Source: Parabacteroides goldsteinii (GTDB lineage Bacteria > Bacteroidota > Bacteroidia > Bacteroidales > Tannerellaceae). Taken from it: a stretch of 64,000 nucleotides of DNA. Numbering within the stretch: position 1 is the stretch's first letter; every line of letters starts with the position of its first letter. The notes under the pieces are model-generated. The model saw only the letters and a list, made by a program, of their open reading frames with translations, made no database searches and was not told where the DNA came from. A program made the translations under genes and the position numbers. Location of the stretch: contig NZ_JADNBB010000001.1 of the NCBI RefSeq assembly GCF_015550595.1, positions 243,741 to 307,740 on the forward strand, given 5' to 3'. Shown piece by piece: positions 8,055-16,976 of the stretch.

Positions 8055-8500
8055 GCGTCTTTCTTCAAAAATATTTTAAGCTGACCTTCGGCGACCGGAT
8101 TTCCGTTCACCTGCACGGTGGCCGAGATCAGCGTGATATCGAATATCTCCTGTTCTACCCGGATCGTGGTCCGCAACTCATCCCCGACCTGCGGCAACGT
8201 CCGATAGTTCATCTTATCTACCGAGCCGATAAAACCGACCGGCACCTCTTCGCCGGCATTCTTATACAGATAACCCACCCGCACGGCTGCCGATTGGGCG
8301 ATATGTTCCGTAATGCCGCATTCATCGAGCCGTCCGTCCTGACAGAACAGGTTGGAGGCTTCCACTTTCAGCCCGGTATACGAACCGGTCTCGTCCATAC
8401 CGAAGAAACGGTCTACCATCACGATCGGCGGACGTTGCGGGATCAGTTCCAACAGCTCGTCGCCGGCCAACAGAGGGGTATCGAATGAGATTGCAGCCAT
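8051..8500 (-). CDS. ApeP-like 3-hydroxyacyl-ACP dehydratase
   Basis: 149-residue hot-dog protein with the N-terminal block LIPQRPPIVMVDRF typical of FabZ-like dehydratases, then TEHIAQSAAVRVGY on the central helix. It is longer and different in sequence from the 117-residue dehydratase at 217-570. In aryl-polyene synthases two dehydratases (ApeI and ApeP types) act together, so this should be the partner. It starts 2 bases after the methyltransferase stop and overlaps the thioesterase start by 4 bases. Function is by family and context. Confidence 0.8.
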   Translation of the reverse strand: MAAISFDTPLLAGDELLELIPQRPPIVMVDRFFGMDETGSYTGLKVEASNLFCQDGRLDECGITEHIAQSAAVRVGYLYKNAGEEVPVGFIGSVDKMNYRTLPQVGDELRTTIRVEQEIFDITLISATVQVNGNPVAEGQLKIFLKKDA

Positions 8501-8502
8501 AT

Positions 8503-9588
8503 TTATCTGAGTTTACATTGCATAATACTATGTCCCAGGCCGAGCCCGTCGTATATCCGTTCGATCGTCAGTCCGGCTTTTTCCACCAGGCGAGCCATAT
8601 CGCCGGAATAATACATCTTGCTGTTACCATTGGCCATTGCCGTGAAATAAAGGCTGATCTGCGCCAGGCAATAAGAGGCCGTCTCGAAACGCTGGCGGTC
8701 CCAGAATGTCTCCATGATATACAGGCGGCTGTCGGCGTTCATCGAACCCGCGGCGCGTGTCAGGATACTCAGTACCTGCTCTTCCGAGAAACAGTCGAGG
8801 AACTGGCTCATCCAGATCGCATCGAACGGTTTCGGGAAACGGGTCTCCTCATCCAACAAGTTGGCAGCATGCCCGTGAATACGGTCCGCCCCTTCGAGCT
8901 CCTTTGTCTGCTCCCGCATCATTTCCAGCTGCTGGGGCAGATCCATAATGGTGACCTCCACTTCCGGTGACCAGGCTACACATTGAGTCGCCCAACGCCC
9001 GGTATTGCCACCCACATCCAATAACGTACGTACCGACCCGGCGAAAACAATCTCCAACGCCTGCTTAAAGGAGTTGTCGGAATAGAAATGGTCGAAGCCG
9101 AACCAGCTCTCCTGCACCTTTTCGGGCAGGCTGGACAAACCTTCGTAGACGGTCGGCCAGTTGCCGAACACTTTCAGGCCTTCGGGCTTGCCGGTAAGCA
9201 AGGCCTCTTCCAGGTGGAAAAGTCCCAGATAGTTCACGTCGTGGTTGAAATCCATATTCACCCGTGCCATTTCATCGTTCAACAGGAACCAGCCGGCTTT
9301 CCCGAGGAAGAAACGGTCGTCTTTCAACAGGATGGTCCCGATCGTCAGCGACGATTCCAGCAACACCTGCACGGCATAACGCGAAAGGCCTGCCTTTTCA
9401 ACGATCTCATCCATTGTCAGACCGTTCTGCGCTTCCCGCAGCATGCCGAATATCCCGAATTTAATCATCAGGCGCGACACCTGGAAGACTACCGGGCCAA
9501 AAGCGATCTCCTGCGCCAGGCGTTGTGCCTGTACTGCCGAAAAACGATCCTTTGCATATATTTCTTTTTGAGGAGATGATAATTCCAT
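8503..9588 (-). CDS. SAM-dependent O-methyltransferase-like protein
   Basis: 361 residues in the two-part layout of the plant/actinobacterial O-methyltransferase family. An N-terminal winged-helix dimerisation region (about 45-95, LTMDEIVEKAGLSRYAVQVLL) is followed by a Rossmann domain with the SAM motif LLDVGGNTGRWA (about 190-201) and the later acidic strand VTIMDLPQQLE. The candidate catalytic region is near WMSQFLDCFSEEQ. Methyltransferases modify the aryl head of aryl polyenes, and a p-coumarate-derived ring would offer a phenol oxygen or an ortho carbon. The canonical catalytic His is not obvious at the expected place, so activity on an oxygen is not certain. Confidence 0.8.
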   Translation of the reverse strand: MELSSPQKEIYAKDRFSAVQAQRLAQEIAFGPVVFQVSRLMIKFGIFGMLREAQNGLTMDEIVEKAGLSRYAVQVLLESSLTIGTILLKDDRFFLGKAGWFLLNDEMARVNMDFNHDVNYLGLFHLEEALLTGKPEGLKVFGNWPTVYEGLSSLPEKVQESWFGFDHFYSDNSFKQALEIVFAGSVRTLLDVGGNTGRWATQCVAWSPEVEVTIMDLPQQLEMMREQTKELEGADRIHGHAANLLDEETRFPKPFDAIWMSQFLDCFSEEQVLSILTRAAGSMNADSRLYIMETFWDRQRFETASYCLAQISLYFTAMANGNSKMYYSGDMARLVEKAGLTIERIYDGLGLGHSIMQCKLR

Positions 9589-9608
9589 GTTCTCTCTTAT
9601 TCTATCTC

Positions 9609-10502
9609 TTATTTCCAGAAGTCATAGTAATTAAACCACTGTTCCGGATATTGTTTTACAACCGATTCCAACGCCGATACATACTGCTTCAGCAATTCCT
9701 GCCCCGGCACTTTCCCTTTGACACGCTTCTCCGGCTGTGCCAGTACAAAGTTAAACTTATAGCGCATTCCCTTCTCACGGACAGCGAAATAAAATACGAC
9801 AGGCACTCCCAGGCGGGAAGCCAACAGGAACGGCCCTGCCGGAAAAGAGGCCTCTTTCCCGAGAAAAGTCGCTGTAAAGACCTGCGAGCCCTCCACATAA
9901 CGGTCGCCCTGGAAACAAACATATTCTCCTTTACTCAATACATCCCTGATCCGGAATATATGTGTCAGGTTATCTTCATTCACAGGAATGACCTTGTAGT
10001 TCTTCCCGTTGGTATTCTTTTCCAACAGTTCTTTGATCTTCTGATATTCGGCATCGAACATCACGATATTCATCTTCTTCCCGTATTCATCGAAAAAAGG
10101 AGCGCCGATCTCCCAGTTGCCTACATGGGCACCGATCATAACTACTCCTTCGCTTCCGTTCAATACCTCCAGGAAATCCTGATACTGAGTACCGAAATCG
10201 AAGGTATATTGTTTGTCCATCCCTGCACCGACCGCCACCTTATCGATCAGGGTTTGCCCCAACCGGTAATAATTGACCAACAGAAAACGGGCGGAACGTA
10301 GACGTCCATATCCTAACCGCTGCCGTGCATATCCCCGGATCGCCCGGGTCGCCTTCGGGGCAAACGGGACAAAGTAGACCACAACCAGACAAAGAAACGC
10401 ATACGCTGCCTTTACTCCCAGTCCTTTTATCAAGAGAATAAAGAAGAGGTACCCGAAAGAACCTCCACGCGTTTTACCTTTCCAGCCTGTATCGTTACTC
10501 AT
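9609..10502 (-). CDS. LpxL/HtrB-like lysophospholipid acyltransferase
   Basis: 297 residues. After a membrane-associated N-terminus (about 17-48) it has the HX4E acyltransferase motif, HVGNWE at about 126-131, and the later FQGDRYVEG and FPAGPFLLASRLGVPVV blocks typical of the lipid A late acyltransferase family. It overlaps the ACP 1 start region by 8 bases. Aryl-polyene clusters usually encode such proteins, proposed to transfer the finished polyene from ACP to a lipid glycerol or sugar. The usual job of the family, lipid A acylation, is the alternative, but the location inside the operon favours the pigment. Confidence 0.85.
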   Translation of the reverse strand: MSNDTGWKGKTRGGSFGYLFFILLIKGLGVKAAYAFLCLVVVYFVPFAPKATRAIRGYARQRLGYGRLRSARFLLVNYYRLGQTLIDKVAVGAGMDKQYTFDFGTQYQDFLEVLNGSEGVVMIGAHVGNWEIGAPFFDEYGKKMNIVMFDAEYQKIKELLEKNTNGKNYKVIPVNEDNLTHIFRIRDVLSKGEYVCFQGDRYVEGSQVFTATFLGKEASFPAGPFLLASRLGVPVVFYFAVREKGMRYKFNFVLAQPEKRVKGKVPGQELLKQYVSALESVVKQYPEQWFNYYDFWK

Positions 10503-10740
10503 TCACACGTGAGTCTATGAAATCGTAAAAGTCCTGGAATGTTTTAATCCCGACAAAATCCTGTGCCTTCAATGTAAACCCGAAGTTATGTTCCACCAGT
10601 ACGACCATGTCCACCAGGTCGAGACTGTCCAGTTCGAGTGTCTGCATCAACGGGGCATCGGGCTGTATCAGTTCAATATCTATTTCGAACTCTTCCGATA
10701 GTTTCTCGTTTATTTTTTGAATTAATTCTGTATTTGCCAT
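10495..10740 (-). CDS. Acyl carrier protein 1
   Basis: 81-residue acidic helical protein with the attachment motif LELDSLDLVDM (Ser39). It lies 18 bases after the KS at 10759-11982, and its end overlaps the acyltransferase start. The DSLD form differs from the DSID form of ACP 2, which suggests that the two are used at different steps, for instance starter loading and chain extension. That split is inference. Confidence 0.9.
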   Translation of the reverse strand: MANTELIQKINEKLSEEFEIDIELIQPDAPLMQTLELDSLDLVDMVVLVEHNFGFTLKAQDFVGIKTFQDFYDFIDSRVNE

Positions 10741-10758
10741 TTGTTTGCTTATTGACTA

Positions 10759-11982
10759 CTAAGATTTGAATTTCCTGATTATTAATGTAGAGTTGGTCCC
10801 TCCGAAGCCAAACGAGTTGGACAGGAAGGTATCGAATTCGAGTTGCTGAGTCTCCGCCGGGATATTCAGTAAAGCGGAAGCCTCGTCCGGTTCCGTAAAG
10901 TTCAGGTTGGGAGCGATAAATCCGTTCTGCATCATCAACATGGAATAGATCACTTCGCTTGCGCCTGCCATCCACATCTCATGTCCGGTCATCGACTTGG
11001 TAGAAGCCACATACGGAGCTGCTTCCCCGAAAACTTCCGCAATGGCTTTCGCCTCGTTCAGGTCGCCTAAAGGGGTGGAAGTGGCATGAGCATTCACATA
11101 CTGTATGTCGCGGGCTGCCATACCTGCGTCTTTTAATGCCATTTCCAATGAACGCCGCGGACCGTCCACGTTCGGGACGGATATATGTTCGCCGTTGGAA
11201 GAGAATCCGTATCCTACCACTTCGCCCAGGATATTGGCACCTCTCCGCTTAGCCGACTCGTAACTTTCTATAATAACGGTCGCACCTCCCCCGCTGGGAA
11301 CCAGGCCATCGCGATCCTTGTCGAACGGACGGGAAGCCTTTTCCGGCTGATCCTCCCTGACAGAGAAAGCGGCCAGTCCGTCGAAACTACCGACGGAATA
11401 CATATTCACTTCCTGCGCTCCTCCGCATACGATACAATCCTGCATACCCGACCGGATCAGGAAATAGCCCATACCGATCGCATGCGAACCGCTGGCACAC
11501 GCTCCGGAAATCGTAAAATTAACCCCGCGCAATTTGAAGATAACCGACAGGTTCATGGTGACGGTCGAGTTCATGCTCTGAAAGATAGATCCCGAACCGA
11601 CCAACGCCGTATTCTTTTTTTCGCGGATGATATCCACCGCATTGATCACAGGAGCCGTACTGCTATCGTTACCGTAAAGGATACCGACCTCATGATTCGA
11701 CAGATACTCGTCGTCTATCCCGGCCTGTGCTAAAGCTTCCGCAGTAGCCAAATAGGCATATTCGCCCTGTTCGGGAAGGCCGAGACGCTGCCTGCGGTCG
11801 AGTATGCCTTTCAGATTCGGCTTATCCAACAGGCCGGTCAATGCCGAACGATAGCCGAACTCTTTCCGTACCAGGTCGAGGCCAATACCTGACTGCCCTT
11901 TATATAATGATATTTTTACCTCCTCCTGATTCTTTCCGATGCAGGAGTAAATACCCATCCCTGTTATTACAACTCTATTCAT
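10759..11982 (-). CDS. Beta-ketoacyl-ACP synthase (FabF/ApeO/ApeR-like)
   Basis: 407 residues with an intact Cys-His-His triad: Cys162 in SGACASGSHA, His299 in NAHATST, His334 in MTGHEMWMAGASE, and the C-terminal NSFGFGGTNS. It is the first of three ketosynthases in the operon and the one nearest to the ammonia-lyase and ketoreductase genes, 11 bases after the latter. Its GHEMWMAG motif differs from the GHTLGA form of the other two, so it is likely a functionally distinct KS, perhaps the starter-condensing one. That assignment is inference. Confidence 0.9.
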   Translation of the reverse strand: MNRVVITGMGIYSCIGKNQEEVKISLYKGQSGIGLDLVRKEFGYRSALTGLLDKPNLKGILDRRQRLGLPEQGEYAYLATAEALAQAGIDDEYLSNHEVGILYGNDSSTAPVINAVDIIREKKNTALVGSGSIFQSMNSTVTMNLSVIFKLRGVNFTISGACASGSHAIGMGYFLIRSGMQDCIVCGGAQEVNMYSVGSFDGLAAFSVREDQPEKASRPFDKDRDGLVPSGGGATVIIESYESAKRRGANILGEVVGYGFSSNGEHISVPNVDGPRRSLEMALKDAGMAARDIQYVNAHATSTPLGDLNEAKAIAEVFGEAAPYVASTKSMTGHEMWMAGASEVIYSMLMMQNGFIAPNLNFTEPDEASALLNIPAETQQLEFDTFLSNSFGFGGTNSTLIIRKFKS

Positions 11983-11993
11983 AAATCTTTATA

Positions 11994-12722
11994 TCAGGTA
12001 TATAACCCACCGTTTATAGAAATCACCTCTCCTGTAATATAAGACGCAGCGGGCGAAACAAGGAAAGCCACCAGGTCGGCCACCTCTTCCGGTTCGCCGA
12101 AACGACCGGCGGGAACCAATTTCTTCAATTCGCCTTCATCCAGGTCTCCCGTCATATCCGTACGGATAAAACCCGGGGCCACCGCATTTACCGTGACTTT
12201 CTTTTTGGCTACCTCCTGGGCCAGTGCTTTGGTTGCCGCAATAATTCCGCCTTTAGCTGCCGAATAGTTGGTTTGCCCCGGCATTCCTTTGATACCGGAC
12301 AGGGAAACGATATTGACAATTCGCCCGAAACGTTTCACCAGCATGTCCTTCAATAAAGGCTGCGTAACGTTAAAGAAGCCGGACAAACTGATGTCGAGTA
12401 CCCGGTGCCATTCTTCGCCGGTCATCCAAAGCAACAAGTTGTCTTTACGGATACCGGCATTGTTGATCAATACCTCGATATAAGCATCCGGATGCTTATC
12501 CCTCCACCCGCTCAGGGTGGATGCCACCGATTCAGCGTTCGTAACATCGAATTTAAGCAACTCGCCATCCGAACCTTTCTCACGTATCAACTGCAAGGTC
12601 TGTTCTGCTTCCGCATCGTTGTTTTGGTAGTTAACCAGAATAACGTATCCCATCTCCGCCAGCTTCAAACTGACGGCACGTCCTATTCCCCGGCTTGCGC
12701 CTGTCACTAATGCGTATTTCAT
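11994..12722 (-). CDS. 3-oxoacyl-ACP reductase (FabG/ApeQ-like SDR)
   Basis: 242 residues, a classical short-chain dehydrogenase. NADPH site TGASRGIG (7-14), NNAG at 87-90, catalytic Ser about 140-142, Tyr153 and Lys157 in YSAAK, and the C-terminal SYITGEVISINGGLYT expected of FabG. It reduces the beta-keto group after each condensation. The start ATG overlaps the ammonia-lyase stop by 4 bases, so translation is coupled to it. It is the only ketoreductase in the visible cluster. Confidence 0.92.
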   Translation of the reverse strand: MKYALVTGASRGIGRAVSLKLAEMGYVILVNYQNNDAEAEQTLQLIREKGSDGELLKFDVTNAESVASTLSGWRDKHPDAYIEVLINNAGIRKDNLLLWMTGEEWHRVLDISLSGFFNVTQPLLKDMLVKRFGRIVNIVSLSGIKGMPGQTNYSAAKGGIIAATKALAQEVAKKKVTVNAVAPGFIRTDMTGDLDEGELKKLVPAGRFGEPEEVADLVAFLVSPAASYITGEVISINGGLYT

Positions 12723-14275
12723 ACAATTGGTTCTATATTCTTATTCTTCAACCAGTCGACCATTGTCGCTATCTCTTTATATTTAGGCGTATCTTCGGTA
12801 AACACAGGGAAGAAGCTACGTATTTCATTGTAAATATCCCGGGTACGGAGCGATAGCTTATCCTGTATCTTCAGGCAATCTACGGCCTGTACGATAGCCA
12901 TATAATGGATCGCCATCACCTGATAGCCATTTTCGATAACGGTTTTGGCAATCAGGGCCGAGTTTGTCCCCATACTAACGATATCCTGGTTATCATTATT
13001 GTTCGGAATACTGTGTACATACATCGGATTTGAAAGCGTCTGGCTCTCAGCCGTTGTGGAAGTGGCCGTAAACTGAGAAGCCTGCAAACCGTAGTTCAAT
13101 CCCAGTACACCCAGGTTGACAAACGGAGGCAAGATACCGTTGATACGATCATGGAAAAGATAATTCAACTGTCGTTCGGTAAGCATCGTCAGTTTTGTTA
13201 CGGCTATTTTCAGTTTATCCATTTCGAAAGAGACATAGTCGCCATGGAAGTTACCGCCATGATATACATTTTCAGTCTCCGGGTCGACGATCGGATTATC
13301 ACAGGCCGAATTCAGTTCGTCTACCAACACTTTTTCCGCATTGAGCATTTCGTCCAGGACCGGACCCAGGATCTGCGGAACACAACGCAGTGAGTAATAA
13401 GGTTGCACCTTGTGTTCAAAAACCTTTTCGGTATGACGGCAATAGAGTTCGTTTTCCCGTTTACGCACCGAGCTGCTTCCGGCTACCCATTCACGCATGG
13501 CACGCGCTATCGTTTGTTGTCCCTGATGTTGCTTCGTTCCATTCAGGGCAGGCGACATAAAATCATCGTATGAAGAAGCGATCTCATTCATCATAACAGA
13601 AGCGACCACCGACCAGGCCAGTAATTGCTTTGCATAGATCAGGTTGACCATACCGATACCGGTCATCACCGAAGTCCCGTTCGTAACAGACAATCCTTCG
13701 CGGATTTTCATGGTGAACGGCTTCAGCCCATTCTCCTTCATTACCTCCGCCGTATCGCAGCATTTCCCTCGATAGAACACTTCTCCTTCTCCGATCAGGG
13801 TCAACGCCATGTGAGCAAGCTGCACAAGGTCGCCACTGGCCCCCACACTACCATGTTCAGGAATGTAAGGACAAATATCCCTGTTGATAAACTCAACCAG
13901 CAATTCAACAAGTTCTACATGTACACCCGAATACCCCTGCAGAAAAGTCATCAACCGGGCAATCATTGCCGCCTTGACATACAAAGGAGATAAAGGGGCA
14001 CCCGCACCTGTCGAGTGACTGCGTATGATATTGTATTGTAATTGTTTCAGGGAATCATCCTCAATGCGATACTGAGCCATCGGCCCGAAACCCGTGTTTA
14101 TACCATAAATAATCTTATCCGCCGAAAAACTTTTCAAAAAAGTATAACTGTGGTTTACTTTTTCCAGGGCTTCTGCGGATAATGTAAGTGTCTTTTGCTG
14201 GAACAACAAGGCCCGTACATCATTCAGGGTTAAGTTAGCATCCGGGTTATATAATATATCCTTCAACATATGCAT
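12719..14275 (-). CDS. Tyrosine ammonia-lyase (aromatic amino acid lyase, MIO enzyme)
   Basis: About 518 residues. The self-forming MIO cofactor comes from Ala-Ser-Gly in GSVGASGDLVQLAH (about 146-148). YGINTGFGPMAQYRI, RSHSTGAG, EVFYRGK, NGTSVMTGIG and MYVHSIPNNNDNQD match, as I recall it, the Flavobacterium johnsoniae enzyme, which makes p-coumarate from tyrosine. Bacterial histidase is the alternative, but those blocks and the pigment context favour tyrosine. It is the first gene of the operon, supplying the aryl starter. A TTG 18 bases upstream lies inside the promoter -7 box, so translation begins at the ATG ending at 14275, or possibly the one at 14269. Confidence 0.9.
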   Translation of the reverse strand: MHMLKDILYNPDANLTLNDVRALLFQQKTLTLSAEALEKVNHSYTFLKSFSADKIIYGINTGFGPMAQYRIEDDSLKQLQYNIIRSHSTGAGAPLSPLYVKAAMIARLMTFLQGYSGVHVELVELLVEFINRDICPYIPEHGSVGASGDLVQLAHMALTLIGEGEVFYRGKCCDTAEVMKENGLKPFTMKIREGLSVTNGTSVMTGIGMVNLIYAKQLLAWSVVASVMMNEIASSYDDFMSPALNGTKQHQGQQTIARAMREWVAGSSSVRKRENELYCRHTEKVFEHKVQPYYSLRCVPQILGPVLDEMLNAEKVLVDELNSACDNPIVDPETENVYHGGNFHGDYVSFEMDKLKIAVTKLTMLTERQLNYLFHDRINGILPPFVNLGVLGLNYGLQASQFTATSTTAESQTLSNPMYVHSIPNNNDNQDIVSMGTNSALIAKTVIENGYQVMAIHYMAIVQAVDCLKIQDKLSLRTRDIYNEIRSFFPVFTEDTPKYKEIATMVDWLKNKNIEPIV

Positions 14276-14290
14276 CTTTATATTCTCGTG

Positions 14291-14321
14291 CAAAAGTAGT
14301 TCTTTTGCTCAAGTATACAAA
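14291..14321 (-). promoter_or_regulatory. Promoter of the aryl-polyene operon
   Basis: On the minus strand a -33 TTTG (14321-14318) is followed after exactly 19 bases by TACTTTTG (14298-14291), a full match to the Bacteroidales vegetative promoter. Transcription should start a few bases before the ATG at 14275, leaving a very short leader. Confidence 0.8.
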
Positions 14322-14410
14322 GCTAAGTTGCACTTTAACTTAAAGTTATAAGCATCATATCTGTCATTACAGGCTTTTCCTCAAAAAGATGAAAGTCAAA
14401 GATGAATAAA

Positions 14411-15913
14411 TCAATAAGATGTCACCGCACTCCAGCTACCCGACACACTCAGGTTATCCACGCCAAGCAATGGTAAATTGACAGGAACAGAAATCGTAAT
14501 ATTCTTTATCGGAGCCAAAACTAAGTTTAATATACCGCCAAGCAAAGGTATTCCTCCCAGTATGCCATCTATATTTGCAATATTTCCAAGTTTCACATTC
14601 AGCGTAAGCGAGTGATTTCCATCTGTTTGTTGTGCATACGACTTAAGACGCAAGTCCAGAAAAGAATAATCGGCTTTATAACGCCTGTTCGTTTCCACAT
14701 TGGCCGTTACAGGATCTGTAATGTCTATAAAGGCACCATTCAACAAAAGGGGGCCGTCGATAGTATTCTCGATCAGAAAACCGGATATGAGCCCGTCACG
14801 TATGGCACTGATGCGCCGCACATCGAAACTTCCATGAAAACCGCGAATAAGAATATCTTTTTCATCATATACTGTTCCACCGGTAAAGTTAAACCTGAAA
14901 CGATTCACTCCGGAATAATAGTCTATCACATTATTATTCAAGTCTACCGACTTTGGAAAATTATTGATACTCACAATAGCCGTACGTGCAGAGTCTCCCA
15001 CCCAGGGATTCAACAAGACTCCAAGGCCACTCAATGCACCTTGCTGAGTCGTATTTCCTGTCAACGCCATCCCGATCTGATTTACCAGTTGCTGTAGCAA
15101 AATATCATAAAGAGCATTCGTTACAGGGATCAGCAAAGCATCGGCTACAGCATTTACTGTCGCATCAAGAAGCGAAAGGGCCGGGATCTGCTTCAACAAA
15201 TATCGCAATGAGCCCGGAGCGGTTCCTCCCACTGTGGTTTGTATATAATTCTTATACTGTATTTGTGTGACGATATTATTAACAAGTTGATTCAGGGCTG
15301 TCTGTGCATCCACAAAATTACGATGTACCTTAAACATTCCGATGATCCGTTGTAACACAATATACGGATTCGGCGTGGTAGGTGAAAAACTCACCTTCGC
15401 CTCATAATATTCCGAAGTATCGGAAAAAGGTCCACTAGGTAATACGATACGGGCATCCGACATCTGCCCTTTGTAATTAAGTAGTACATCTGCCACTCCT
15501 TGTCCTCCTCCCGTAACCGGATAGGGGAATAGGTTCTTATCCGTGTTTGCCAAAAAAACAGCCGTATAGACTCCCTTTGGCAAAGTATCTCGTATAGCAG
15601 GTAATGGCCAGGTAGTTGTTCCGGAAGTCAGAGGCAGCACCTCTTTTTCCTTTACAAACATCCCCGATTCATTATAAACAAGGTAACGAAGATGACGAAC
15701 CCGCCCATCCAGGCCACTCACAGGAGTTCGGCTCATACCGCTCTCCGGTGAGAATGTCACTACAAAATATCCCTCCGGGACAACACCCGAACCTCCGTCA
15801 TCAGGAGTCTCTGTCGGCTTTTCCGTTTCAACAGGCACCAATTCTTCCTTCTCACAGGCTGCAAAAAGCAAAAGCGGAAGCAAACCGACCCAAACAAGAA
15901 TAAATGTCTTCAT
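14411..15913 (-). CDS. Fimbrial tip/accessory lipoprotein
   Basis: About 500 residues. The start MKTFILVW at 15913 gives a lipoprotein signal with Cys20 (LLLFAAC); a longer in-frame opening upstream would overlap the preceding gene and bury the signal. A Pro/Thr/Glu-rich spacer follows, then beta-rich sequence with an early Arg (SGMSRTPV), the kind of site where Arg-gingipain-like proteases trim fimbrillins before donor-strand assembly. It is the last and longest gene of the four-gene fimbrial operon, which fits a distal tip or accessory subunit. No adhesin domain is recognisable. Confidence 0.65.
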   Translation of the reverse strand: MKTFILVWVGLLPLLLFAACEKEELVPVETEKPTETPDDGGSGVVPEGYFVVTFSPESGMSRTPVSGLDGRVRHLRYLVYNESGMFVKEKEVLPLTSGTTTWPLPAIRDTLPKGVYTAVFLANTDKNLFPYPVTGGGQGVADVLLNYKGQMSDARIVLPSGPFSDTSEYYEAKVSFSPTTPNPYIVLQRIIGMFKVHRNFVDAQTALNQLVNNIVTQIQYKNYIQTTVGGTAPGSLRYLLKQIPALSLLDATVNAVADALLIPVTNALYDILLQQLVNQIGMALTGNTTQQGALSGLGVLLNPWVGDSARTAIVSINNFPKSVDLNNNVIDYYSGVNRFRFNFTGGTVYDEKDILIRGFHGSFDVRRISAIRDGLISGFLIENTIDGPLLLNGAFIDITDPVTANVETNRRYKADYSFLDLRLKSYAQQTDGNHSLTLNVKLGNIANIDGILGGIPLLGGILNLVLAPIKNITISVPVNLPLLGVDNLSVSGSWSAVTSY

Positions 15914-15926
15914 CTTCGTTACTCTT

Positions 15927-16964
15927 TTAATAGTTTTGAATACCATCCCAGGCATTATCGTCCAGATTAATATTATAGGACAAAGTAAAACCCAGGTTGA
16001 TTTTGTTGTAATCACCATCAATCCGCACCCAATGGTTTGGTGAAAATATAATTCGATTGCCGGAGACTACATTTGGGACATCCGCAATCTTTACCGTATA
16101 CTGTTCCGTAATACCCGCATAAATCACATCCAGGTACAAAAGGGTTTTACGTGCATCCAAAGTAGGCAACATAAACATGTTGAATGTAACTTTCCCCGAT
16201 ACGGGAGTCAATAATCCCAGCGTCCTTAATCCGGTATCCCCGACAACCTGCCATTGGACAGGAGTACCATCGGCAGCCTTCACTGCTGTTACCAGTTGTT
16301 CGGCTCTCAAACGGATAGAAGTCACATAGGCGGGAATATTGGTGATATTCAGCGTTAAACCACTGGAAATCCGGGTTAACGTCCCTTTTATATTATTTAT
16401 CTGTTCCGGCTTAAATAATCCTCCAACCAAAACAGCCCCATTATACCCATTACCCATACAAGAAAAAAGTTCGGGAACATCCGGAGCATTGATCAATTTC
16501 AAATTCACATCAGCCAAAGTTGACGGCCGACCGGTTATTCCCAGATCGAAACGTCTCCCGGAAGCTGTCGGATTAACGAAATCATAATCATTCCGATTAT
16601 AACCTATCACCATTAACTGGTATGTGGAGCCGGTAGACATCCGGAGCATGGCCGTATTCAAAGGAAATGCATTTATATCAATCTGTTTAGCGGCTGTATA
16701 ATCCGGTACGAAATTAACCGGATCATTCGCCAAGGATTCGTTCGTCTTTTTAAACGGCAGGATCAATACCCGATTCACGGAAGGGGTAGCGTCTCCCAAC
16801 GCACGGGTAAGATTGCCCCCTTCTTCCATGATCGACAAAGGAACAGAAACCGTTCCGACTTCCTGATCGAAAGGAATATCATCCGTAGAACACCCTCCCA
16901 GCCATAAAGAAGCCAGGAGAGCGGCCCAAAAATAAACATCTGTTGTCCGACGCATAATATTCAT
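15927..16964 (-). CDS. FimA/Mfa-type minor fimbrillin lipoprotein
   Basis: 345 residues with lipobox WLGGC (Cys25), then an N-terminal beta-domain with NLTRALG (Arg54, candidate maturation site). A long second part includes a FNMFMLPT block, as expected for the T2 domain of Mfa1/FimA-type fimbrillins. It is 13 bases from the major subunit gene. Shorter conserved stretches differ from the upstream fimbrillin, so it is probably a minor or adaptor subunit. Assignment is from architecture and operon context. Confidence 0.7.
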   Translation of the reverse strand: MNIMRRTTDVYFWAALLASLWLGGCSTDDIPFDQEVGTVSVPLSIMEEGGNLTRALGDATPSVNRVLILPFKKTNESLANDPVNFVPDYTAAKQIDINAFPLNTAMLRMSTGSTYQLMVIGYNRNDYDFVNPTASGRRFDLGITGRPSTLADVNLKLINAPDVPELFSCMGNGYNGAVLVGGLFKPEQINNIKGTLTRISSGLTLNITNIPAYVTSIRLRAEQLVTAVKAADGTPVQWQVVGDTGLRTLGLLTPVSGKVTFNMFMLPTLDARKTLLYLDVIYAGITEQYTVKIADVPNVVSGNRIIFSPNHWVRIDGDYNKINLGFTLSYNINLDDNAWDGIQNY

Positions 16965-16976
16965 ACGACATTCAGT

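Noticed and set aside
1-14293. Full flexirubin (dialkylresorcinol ester) cluster
   Set aside because: No DarA/DarB-like cyclase or KAS III-like synthase is visible in the window. They could lie left of base 1, so only an APE-type core is claimed.
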